Below, one piece after another: positions 1-8,450 of a stretch of 64,000 nt of DNA. Positions within the stretch are counted from its first letter, which is position 1; every line of letters starts with the position of its first letter. The stretch comes from Mercurialis annua. Lineage: Eukaryota > Streptophyta > Magnoliopsida > Malpighiales > Euphorbiaceae. The notes beneath the pieces were generated by a model that saw nothing but the letters and a program-made list of their open reading frames with translations, was not told where the DNA came from and did no database searches. The stretch is taken from NCBI RefSeq assembly GCF_937616625.2, contig NC_065576.1, positions 13,642,501 through 13,706,500 on the forward strand, read 5' to 3'. The translations under genes were made by a program, and so were the position numbers.

Positions 1-518
1 TTAATTAGACGGACTTAGTTGATCACAAACCTAAAATCTAATCACGCTAGGGCGGTTTAGGGATTAGGTGGTTAGAAGTTAGCTTCGCGATTGGATTAGA
101 TTGTCATTGTTGAATTCTAATTACGCGAGAGCGATTTAGATGTCAACTTGATAATCTAATCTCAATTAGACCTAATTGCGGACTCGAGAGAGCGGATTAG
201 GCAATCTAGGAAAACTTGACCCGAACCTATAACACTACTATACCCAATTTTCTAGGATTCGTTAGTGGCATGATTTAACAACCTCTAAACGCCTTTTACC
301 TATTGTTTTACCCCGTTATCAATTAATTGCTTTAGTTTTTAATTGCTTAAAGTGTTGATTTCACTAGTTTTAAATTCCGTAGTCATTACTATAATTCCAA
401 TTGATCATTGCTTTCCGAATTGAATTTCCAATTACATGTTCGCTCACTTTAAACCTCTTGTCTTCGTGGGATCGATTCCGCATTTCCGGATTACTACAAG
501 TTAGTATTTTTGCTAACA
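1..518 (+). repeat. 5' LTR of element 1, 3' part only
   Basis: Matches 6766-7283 base for base except one visible substitution at 481 (C here, T at 7246). It ends in CA at 518, two bases and a short T run before the primer site. The U3 region with promoter and palindrome cluster lies left of the window and must be read from the 3' copy. Confidence 0.95.
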
Positions 519-524
519 AGTTTT

Positions 525-542
525 TGGCGCCGTTGCCGGGGA
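525..542 (+). other. Primer binding site, tRNA-Asp
   Basis: TGGCGCCGTTGCCGGGGA is the complement of the 3' end of plant tRNA-Asp (…CCCCGGCAACGGCGCCA). This is the primer normally used by Athila-type elements and fixes the 5' LTR end at 518. Confidence 0.93.
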
Positions 543-690
543 CAAGGTTGCGTTTAATTGATTGAAAGTATTGTGAAATTCGGTCGAGTTAGCGTTATTT
601 TCTGTTTTTGGTTTTTTGTTATTAATTATCTTTCGTGGTTTACACTCGGTTTTCTTGTTGTTGTTTGTGTAGGGAATTTGATTTTTGTGT

Positions 691-3651
691 ATGCACAATA
701 CGCGACGAGCAAATCTACCACTAGAACCGTTCCAAGATAACCTCGGTAACTACGAAAGAGGTGTAAGAAGAAGAGCCCGTATACCCGAAGTTATGAACAA
801 CGAGGGAAACAATTATGATGAAGAGGGGAGGTTCAATCCTCTAATGGATGGAGGGGAACAACAATATCCACCCGCTCCTCCATTAGGGAATGTGAACCGA
901 CCAAGGCAACAAGACCACCCAAGGGATGATCGACCCCAAGCGCACGCACAAGTGCCAAACCAACAAAGACAAACTTTGGGTGAGTTTTTCTTGCCGGATG
1001 TGGACAATGCAACTTTTGGATGCTTCGCAATGCCGGTTCAAGCGGCAACTTTTGAGATCAAGCCGAGTACCATTCAACTTTTGGAAAATCGTTGTGCCTT
1101 CTTTGGGTTGAGTCATGAGGATCCTAATGAGCATATCGCCAAGTTTTTGGGTGTTCTAAACACATTCAAGCTTCATGGGATAACGGCGGACCAAATTAAA
1201 CTTCGGATGTTTCCTTTTTCCTTGAGGGACAAGGCTAGCATTTGGTTGCATTCTCTACCTAATGAGTCCATTCACAATTGGAGGGAGTTGGCTCAAGCCT
1301 TCCTTAACAAATATTTCCCTCATGGCAAGACTACAAAGTTGACTAAAGACATACTTGAGTTTGTCCAATTTGAAGGAGAATCACTTCATGAAGCATGGGA
1401 GCGGTTCAAGGATTTACAACGAAGTGTACCCCATCATCGGCTCAATAGAGAGCATGTTATACAAATCTTCTATGATGGGACGAATGTCACTACCCGAGCT
1501 ACTATCGATGCGGCTTCGGGGGGTTCACTTATGCAAAAGACCTATGAGGAAGCCCTTGAATTGGTGGAGAAATTGGCCGTGGTTAGTAGTACTTGGGGTC
1601 CTATGGAAAGAAGAGCGCCACCTACTCAAAAGTCACTCATGACTCTTGATCAAGTGAGGGAGATGGAGTCCATCAAAGCCGCAAATGCTTCGCTTCAAGC
1701 TCAAGTGGATGCTCTCAAGAAACAAGTCGCTCCGATGCAAAGAAACGCTCCGGTGGCTTATGTGCAAGTAGGTTGTGAATTTTGTGGTGATTTTGGCCAT
1801 TCGGGAGGAGAATGCCTAGTTACGGGTCAAGCTTTGAGTGAGCAAGTCAACTACATCGGGGGACAAAGGCAAGCTAATGACCCCTACTCTAACACCTACA
1901 ACCCCGGATGGAGGAATCATCCAAACTTCGGGTGGAGAAATCAAGAAGGGCAAGGCAATGCTCAAGGGTCTAATCATGCGGGTTCAAGCTTTCAAAGCAA
2001 TAATAGGCCTCCACAACAACAAGGTCCTTATCAAGGCCCTTATCATAACAATCAAGGGAACCACAATCACAATCAAGGGAACAATTTGGGCAATCGACCT
2101 CCACACCCTCCCGGTTTCCAACAACAACGGAGTCCGGATGAGGGAAGCTTGCTTGCTAAGGTGCTTGAGAGATTTGATAGGATGGAACTTGAAGCCAAGC
2201 AAAGAGAGCTTGATGCTAGACAAAGAGAGAGGAACCAAGCCGCCACTAATCAAATGCTTGAAACTCAAATCTCACAACTTGCTATCAACCTTCAAGGGAG
2301 ACCTCAAGGAGGATTGCCTTCCACTACGGAGACTAATCCTAGGGAGCATGTGAAAGCCATCAAAGTTGTAGAGCTTCGGAGTGGGCGGAACTTGGAGAAA
2401 GCCAATGGAAAGAAACAAGTTGTTGAGGAGGATGAGCCTCAAGTGGTAATTGACATAGCAAGTTCAAGTCGAGAGTTGCCTCGGGAATGTGAGGAGGTGG
2501 TTATCGAAGTCGAAGAGCCTTATGTACCACCGCCACCGTTTGTGCCTCCGGTTCCATTTCCGAGCCGGTTAAGAAAAGCTCCGGACAATGAAAAGTTCAA
2601 AAAGTTCCTTGAAATATTCAAGAAAATTCAAATCCACTTGAGTTTGGCGGATGCTTTGAGAGAGATGCCCCAATACGCAAAGTTCTTGAAGGACATAATA
2701 ATGAACAAGCGAAGTTGGGAACAAAGCGCAACAATTTCCCTCACGGAGAATTGTAGTGCTATTATCCAAAGTGATCTACCGACAAAGCTAAAGGACCCAG
2801 GGAGTTTCACTATTCCTTGTTCAATTGGAACTTCTACTTCTCTTAATTGTCTTTGCGATTTGGGTGCAAGTATAAATTTAATGCCATTGTGTCTTTTCAG
2901 GAAAATATGTGGAAACCAACCGATAAAACAAACTTCCATGATGCTCCAATTGGCCGACCATTCGCTCAAGAGACCGCACGGGGTTGCGGAAGACGTGCTA
3001 GTAAAAATGGGCAAGTTCATCTTTCCGGTGGACTTTGTTGTGCTTGATTATGCGGTCGACAAAGATTGCCCCATGATTCTTGGGCGCCCTTTTCTAAATA
3101 CGGGACGAGCATTGGTTGATGTGAATGCGGGAAAGATAACATTGAGAATGAATGACGAGAGCATGGAATTTGACATGAGACATGGAAAAAGCAAGTGTGA
3201 GGAGGAGCAATGTATGAAGATTGATGCCATTAAACCCACATTGCATGTGCCTTTAAAGGAGGTTCATAAGAAAGAACCCAAAATTGGGTGTGCCAAAACT
3301 AACATGACACCTCATGTCAAGCCACGGAAGGGAAAACCAAGACATTGGGCATCATGGAAGTTGAAGCTCAATGGGATAGCAACCGCAAGCAAGAGACAAA
3401 TGTGCAAGGAAGTTGCTACTCTTGGTGAGTACGTCCAAGTTCGAACCTCCCAAGAGCATTCGCATGCGGGGAAGTTGATTTCTCAATGGAGCGGACCATT
3501 TAAAACACGACGCAAATTGGAGGATGATTTGATTGAGTTGGAGGGGGACAATGGAGATGTTTTTAAGGTGCTTGGGGAATGGTGCAAACCATATCCAAGA
3601 GTGTTGAGGAATGAGGGCCGTGAGCAAGTCGCTCTTTTTGATCCTCCATGA
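691..3651 (+). CDS. Gag-protease polyprotein fused to integrase C-terminal tail
   Basis: One open frame of 986 codons when started at the Met at 691 (MHNTRRAN), the start also used by the gag of element 2; an upstream Met at 685 is possible. In order: a capsid-type gag domain (about residues 115-290), a coiled-coil-like segment, a CCHC zinc knuckle (CEFCGDFGHSGGEC, from C362), a Gln/Asn/Gly-rich stretch with NPGWRNHPNFGW, a proline-rich segment, and an aspartic protease with the Athila-type active site CDLGAS (Asp723). The frame then skips RT, RNase H and the catalytic part of integrase and ends in the integrase tail (WSGPFK near residue 933, then CKPYPRV), which aligns with the end of the element 2 integrase near 24411-24560. 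The open frame suggests it may still make Gag and protease. Enzymes for mobility would have to come from another element. The join is seen; its mechanism is inferred. Confidence 0.88.
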   Translation: MHNTRRANLPLEPFQDNLGNYERGVRRRARIPEVMNNEGNNYDEEGRFNPLMDGGEQQYPPAPPLGNVNRPRQQDHPRDDRPQAHAQVPNQQRQTLGEFFLPDVDNATFGCFAMPVQAATFEIKPSTIQLLENRCAFFGLSHEDPNEHIAKFLGVLNTFKLHGITADQIKLRMFPFSLRDKASIWLHSLPNESIHNWRELAQAFLNKYFPHGKTTKLTKDILEFVQFEGESLHEAWERFKDLQRSVPHHRLNREHVIQIFYDGTNVTTRATIDAASGGSLMQKTYEEALELVEKLAVVSSTWGPMERRAPPTQKSLMTLDQVREMESIKAANASLQAQVDALKKQVAPMQRNAPVAYVQVGCEFCGDFGHSGGECLVTGQALSEQVNYIGGQRQANDPYSNTYNPGWRNHPNFGWRNQEGQGNAQGSNHAGSSFQSNNRPPQQQGPYQGPYHNNQGNHNHNQGNNLGNRPPHPPGFQQQRSPDEGSLLAKVLERFDRMELEAKQRELDARQRERNQAATNQMLETQISQLAINLQGRPQGGLPSTTETNPREHVKAIKVVELRSGRNLEKANGKKQVVEEDEPQVVIDIASSSRELPRECEEVVIEVEEPYVPPPPFVPPVPFPSRLRKAPDNEKFKKFLEIFKKIQIHLSLADALREMPQYAKFLKDIIMNKRSWEQSATISLTENCSAIIQSDLPTKLKDPGSFTIPCSIGTSTSLNCLCDLGASINLMPLCLFRKICGNQPIKQTSMMLQLADHSLKRPHGVAEDVLVKMGKFIFPVDFVVLDYAVDKDCPMILGRPFLNTGRALVDVNAGKITLRMNDESMEFDMRHGKSKCEEEQCMKIDAIKPTLHVPLKEVHKKEPKIGCAKTNMTPHVKPRKGKPRHWASWKLKLNGIATASKRQMCKEVATLGEYVQVRTSQEHSHAGKLISQWSGPFKTRRKLEDDLIELEGDNGDVFKVLGEWCKPYPRVLRNEGREQVALFDPP

Positions 3652-3666
3652 TTTTGAAGATTGCTA

Positions 3667-3713
3667 GTCGAGCTTTCGACTTTAAACAAGCGCGCTCGGG
3701 AGGCATTCCCGAG
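3667..3713 (+). other. Two conserved hairpins after the coding stop
   Basis: First stem GTCGA/TCGAC with loop GCTT (3667-3680); second stem CTCGGGA/TCCCGAG with loop GGCAT (3695-3713). Element 2 has both at the same place after its stop (24594-24640), as GTCGA/TTGAC and CTTGGGA/TCCCAAG. The changes keep pairing: one full C-G to T-A swap and one G-C to G-T wobble. The role is unknown. Confidence 0.7.
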
Positions 3714-3911
3714 AGGTTCGATTTTCTACCTTTTATCTTATGTTCTTAGCTTTTAATTTTGTGTTTTTTTTATGTTGTTCTTTTTGTTATTTATGTTCGA
3801 TTTGATGTCGGGTGTGTTCAGTTTTTGGATGTGTAGGAGTCCGGGGAATCAACGGAACGAGGAATCGAGAGACACGAAAAGAGAAAGGAGCAGTTTTTTC
3901 TGCTAAACCTT

Positions 3912-4041
3912 GTCTCGATTCGAGACAAGCTTCTTAGTAAGTTGTCTCGAATCGAGACAGGGGGTGCAGATCAATCTGCCCCCTTTTCTTCTGTGTCTCG
4001 AATCGAGACACCTTAGTAACAAGGGTGTCTCGATTCGAGAC
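3912..4041 (+). repeat. Cluster of four CG-cored palindromes, 3' UTR copy
   Basis: Four copies of GTCTCGAWTCGAGAC at 3912, 3944, 3995 and 4027, with gaps of 17, 36 and 17 bp. The same gaps occur in the LTR cluster at 6086-6215 although spacer sequences differ. The outer spacers have complementary ends that extend the pairing of neighbouring half-sites. The middle spacer holds its own stem GCAGAT/ATCTGC (3966-3979) flanked by G and C runs. Confidence 0.93.
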
Positions 4042-5846
4042 ACTCTACTTAAGAGGGAAGAACTCGAATTTTCTCATTGATCTTTAAATTATCACTTGGA
4101 TTGATGATGTGGCGCGATATAGGACTTTTACAAGACGCATATTAGCCCGCCTACACCTTCGCCGGAGCCACCCGAGTTCGATTGAACTCGAAGATTTGCT
4201 TTCTTCAACTCTAACTCATGCAATTTTCCGTTTTATTTCATTGCCATGGGGACATAGCATAGAAATAGTGTGAGGAGGGGTTGTTGAAAATATGAATGCG
4301 TTAGAGTCTCGGTTTTATTGTTTTGTTTTTAATGTAGGAGTCTAGTTTGTTTGTTTTATGTTGTTTATTTTGAGTCACCTCGCACTAAATCGTTGGCTTG
4401 TGTATGTTGAAGCATGATTAGTGACCTTGGTGTATTTGTGAAATGAAAGTTTTATTCCCGATCAATGAAGTTAGCAAGTGCATTTTTCTAGTTTAAATCA
4501 ATCAAATGTGGATGTGTTTAATAAGATGCAAGTTGTATGACATGGTTCAATGAAATTCGAGTTAATTCCATGTTAATTGGTGTTGTGTTTTGACAAGTTG
4601 TAGTGCTTAATACGGATGCATGATGTGTGCTTTTAAATTGACAATTTGTGCCATTTTTGGAAAGTTGAGTATGATTGGCATGTTTTCATAGGAATTAAGT
4701 TTTTGGCATGACACCCTTTTATTGAGTGATTATTGAGCCTATTCGTTGTTGTGAGTATTGATTGCATGCTAAATTCCTAGAACTTGCTTGGTGTCCGCTC
4801 AAAACTATAGAGGTTGAGTGTCAATGACTAGATGAGTATGGCATTAGGAATACCCCAATCTTTTGAACAAAATCACTTAAAAGCCTACCCTCTACCTTTA
4901 GAATCACCATTTTGAGCCTAAGCCTTTCCTTGTCAAACACAAATCACACAACTCATTTCAACAACTTACCTCTTAAAACACCCAATTTGATTTGAATGAC
5001 TTAATGATGAGAAAAATGCGACACTAGCTTGATGACTAGAAAGAAATGTGAAAGTGTTAAAAGAATAGAAATTTGCCTCGAGAAAAAAGAAAATCAAAAG
5101 AAAGAAAGAATAAAAACAATTTCAAGAAGAAAAAGAAAAAAAAAAAGAAAAGAGAAAACAAAAATAAAAAGAGGAAAATGAAGAAAAGAAAAGAAAAGAA
5201 AGAAAGGATAAACAAAGGCAATAAATAAAAATAATTCAAAAGTTCACAAGTGTTGAAAATCCGAGCTAGGTCGAAAGTATATTAGAAAAGAGTCGTTCAA
5301 ATCAAGTTTTAGCCAAGTATCCAAATCTACCTACCCCTAACCCATAGCCAAGTTACAACCCTCACAAGTCCATATGATAGTTGTTGATTACCGAACCAAA
5401 TAGTGGAGTTCGGGACTAAAGGCAAGCTTATGGTGAATAAGCACGATGTGAGTTTAATTGTTTACCCTAAACACTTGTGTGTTGGAGTGATATCTTGTGA
5501 GTTTCATTGTGCTTTGCTTGGTTCCTATGAGAGTAATGCCATGATTTACCATTTCACTTTGGCCAATGTGTGCATGTCCCGTAGATGATTGTAACTCCGA
5601 ATTTGCTTAACACAAATGCCTTACCAATAGTATTCTCAATGTCATTGGACTATGTCATTATAATTGCATTCATCGTTGGTTGCATCGCTTACAATTGATA
5701 ACACTAGAAATTTGTCTTGTGCCTTCATTGGTTGGGAGTTCGTGTGTTGTCTGGTGTTTACAATCACCAAGGTTGTTAATTGTTGTGGTTGATAGTGAGA
5801 TTCATTTCTTGCTTGGGGACAAGCAAGGTTTTAGTGTGAGGAGGTT
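4042..5846 (+). other. Non-coding 3' internal region of element 1
   Basis: No credible gene. It includes an A-rich polypurine tract (about 5040-5230) and about 1.1 kb (roughly 4530-5640) that matches element 2 only in reverse complement (see 25892-27004). It ends in the plus-strand primer GTGAGGAGGTT immediately before the LTR start at 5847. Confidence 0.8.
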
Positions 5847-6085
5847 TGATAGGAGTGAAATACTCCTATCTTTAGGATGTCTTTTCGTATGCTTTTATGT
5901 GTTTTCACCCCGCTTTTATATGGAATTGATTAGCTTATAGAGGGTGTTTATGTTTCAGGGAATCAAGAGCATTACGAAGAGTTTTGAGGCCGAAATAGTG
6001 GAAAATGAGCGGAAGCGGAAGTCGAGCGCGAAAGAAGTCGAAAGCCGGAAGCAAAAGAAGCAAATCCTCCCCCTTCTGAAGAGGT

Positions 6086-6215
6086 GTCTCGAATCGAGAC
6101 ATCCCACTTAAATGGGTGTCTCGAATCGAGACACAAGTCCTAGAGAAGCAGATTTTTCTGCTTGGTGTGTCTCGAATCGAGACACACTCATAAGTTGAGT
6201 GTCTCGATTCGAGAC
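6086..6215 (+). repeat. Cluster of four CG-cored palindromes in LTR U3
   Basis: GTCTCGAWTCGAGAC at 6086, 6118, 6169 and 6201: gaps 17, 36, 17, identical to the cluster at 3912-4041. Spacer ends are complementary (CCCA...TGGG; CTCA...TGAG), and the middle spacer holds AAGCAGA/TCTGCTT. The cluster ends about 100 bp upstream of the TATA box, the normal position of LTR enhancers. Confidence 0.93.
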
Positions 6216-6313
6216 CATAGTACTAGAGGGAGCTCAGATTTTCTTGGTTTCTTTCCCTATTGGGCCAAACATTCTAGATGGGTTGTATTTTTATTCCCTA
6301 TTTTGGGTAGTAC

Positions 6314-6320
6314 TATATAA
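6314..6320 (+). promoter_or_regulatory. LTR TATA box, element 1
   Basis: TATATAA in the context ACTATATAAGG, followed by an early 5' leader-like stretch. The equivalent ACTATATAAAGG lies at 27660-27671 in element 2, so position and sequence are conserved between the two Athila-type families. Confidence 0.7.
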
Positions 6321-7283
6321 GGATACCTTATTTTCCCTTTTTAGGGTTATGCACTAGATTTAGATTTGTAGCCCCCATTTCCTATTACTATTCTCAGATT
6401 TTTAGATACAATTGTTCTTAGTTTTAATTCCAAATTCTTGTTCTTAACTTTGGTGATTAATGCAAGATTATTATTATTCAAGCTTCATTATTATAGTTAT
6501 TGTTGAATGTTTTTCTTCTACTTATTAAAGGTAATCTTTCTACATCTTAATAGTATGTTTAATTCTTGTTTAATTATTGCTTTAGTTTTGATAATGGCTA
6601 GCTAAACTCCTTGTTTGGGGGTTGTTGATGATTGCCATGATTAGTTGAATAGTTGATTAGGGTTGAGTTGTGTTGGGAGTTTGTTGTGATTATTGGGGCT
6701 TAATGCTTAGATTAACTTGATCTATTAATCTATGTTTAGAGACTAGTTAATTAGGCGAGAGTCAATTAATTAGACGGACTTAGTTGATCACAAACCTAAA
6801 ATCTAATCACGCTAGGGCGGTTTAGGGATTAGGTGGTTAGAAGTTAGCTTCGCGATTGGATTAGATTGTCATTGTTGAATTCTAATTACGCGAGAGCGAT
6901 TTAGATGTCAACTTGATAATCTAATCTCAATTAGACCTAATTGCGGACTCGAGAGAGCGGATTAGGCAATCTAGGAAAACTTGACCCGAACCTATAACAC
7001 TACTATACCCAATTTTCTAGGATTCGTTAGTGGCATGATTTAACAACCTCTAAACGCCTTTTACCTATTGTTTTACCCCGTTATCAATTAATTGCTTTAG
7101 TTTTTAATTGCTTAAAGTGTTGATTTCACTAGTTTTAAATTCCGTAGTCATTACTATAATTCCAATTGATCATTGCTTTCCGAATTGAATTTCCAATTAC
7201 ATGTTCGCTCACTTTAAACCTCTTGTCTTCGTGGGATCGATTCCGTATTTCCGGATTACTACAAGTTAGTATTTTTGCTAACA

Positions 7284-8277
7284 ATGTCACATTTTAGGTT
7301 AAGCCTCTTTTTGTAGCAACAATTTATACTCTAGCAATTATTCTCTTAGTTGGTGTGACTTGTTCTTGGAGATTCCTCCATTGTTAAGGATTTCAAGCTT
7401 TTATTTCCAGATTTTGGGTTTTGAATTCATCTTTAATACAAGCTTAGTTATTGAATCTTCATTATCTTGTTCATGCTTTATTGTTCTTCATTGTTATTTG
7501 AGGTAAGCTTTCTCACTTTTATTATGTTGATTTACTATTGCTTAGTTGTTGTTTTAACTTTAATCATGAGTAGCTAAACTCCTAGTCTAGGGGTTGTTTA
7601 TGATTGCTATATATGATTGCTAGATGATTGGTTAGGGTTGTATGGGTTAGGGTTGTATGGGTTAGGGTTTTGTTGTGTTTAACGATCTTAATGCTTAGAT
7701 TAAGTTAGCTTCTTAATTTATGATTTGTGTCTGATTAGTGAGGGCGAGAGTTAAGCTAATCGAATAGACCTAGTTGAGCATAAGCTTAAGACCTAAATGC
7801 GCGAGAGTGATTTAGGGATTTAGCGGTTGTTTGAGTTTGCGGATTAATCGGATTGATTGTTGTAGTCGACATCCAATTGTGCGAGAGTGAGTTGGATTTC
7901 GACTCATTAATCAATTGTCGGTTCGTCAACTTCTGGCTCGAGAGAGCGGATTTAGACACCTTAGAATGGCTCGACCTGAACCAATACCCGTATACCCGAC
8001 CTATTACCTAGGAATCTCGTTGGCATGATTAGCAACCCTTAGGCGCTTTAATTATTGTTTTTAATCCTTTAATCAATTAGTTGTTTAATTCTTAATTGCT
8101 TCTTAGTCTAATCAGTGATTGCTTACTTTTAGTTCCGTTGTTTTCAATCAAAAATCCAACTACTCTTTGCTTTCCGAATTGAAAATCAAAGTCAATTTCA
8201 TTCACTTTAAACCCCTTGTCTCCGTGGGATCGACACTCGACTTGTCGAGTTACTACAAGTTGGGTTAATTCTCAACA
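7284..8277 (+). repeat. 5' LTR of element 2, 3' part (split by element 1)
   Basis: Aligns with 27678-28657. It ends CTCAACA at 8277. The missing first 494 bp lie on the far side of element 1, outside the window. Near the end it has the hairpin ACTCGAC/GTCGAGT (about 8235-8251). Confidence 0.92.
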
Positions 8278-8283
8278 AGTTTT

Positions 8284-8301
8284 TGGCGCCGTTGCCGGGG
8301 A
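8284..8301 (+). other. Primer binding site, tRNA-Asp
   Basis: The same 18 bases as at 525-542, complementary to the tRNA-Asp 3' end, seven bases after the LTR end. Confidence 0.93.
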
Positions 8302-8450
8302 CTAGGTTGCATTTAATTGATTGAAAGTATTTTGAAATTCGGTCGAGTTAGCGTTATTTTCTGTTTTTACTTTTATTGTTCGTTCTTACGTTTTCGTGAT
8401 TTACGCTCGGTTCTCTTGTCTTTGTTTGTGTAGGAATCTACCCTTCGTGT

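Larger units (their letters stand above)
1..7283 (+). mobile_element. Element 1: Athila-type Ty3/gypsy deletion derivative
   Basis: Seen: partial 5' LTR (1-518), a primer site matching plant tRNA-Asp (525-542), a gag-protease frame fused to an integrase tail (691-3651), a 2.2-kb non-coding 3' region, a polypurine stretch just before 5847, and a full 3' LTR (5847-7283). The two LTRs align without gaps over 518 bp and differ by eye at one site (481 versus 7246), so insertion is recent. The sequence after 7283 continues exactly as in the 3' LTR of element 2 from 27678, so this element sits inside the 5' LTR of element 2. The left target duplicate lies outside the window. Family assignment rests on the tRNA-Asp primer site, the CDLGAS-type protease and the gag sequence; RT, RNase H and most of integrase are absent. 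Confidence 0.9.
5847..7283 (+). repeat. 3' LTR of element 1 (1437 bp)
   Basis: Starts TGATAG and ends CTAACA, a near-perfect terminal inverted repeat of TG...CA type. The start lies directly after the polypurine tract, and the end coincides with the junction to element 2 sequence. It contains the palindrome cluster at 6086-6215 and a TATA box at 6314. Confidence 0.93.

Noticed and set aside
3912..4041. CRISPR-like regular palindromic repeats
   Set aside because: Few units, unequal gaps, inside LTR elements of a plant genome, and no cas-like genes. The spacers pair with themselves rather than being unrelated inserts.
5057..5239. Phe/Leu-rich minus-strand frame
   Set aside because: Translation of an A-rich polypurine tract in the non-coding part of element 1.
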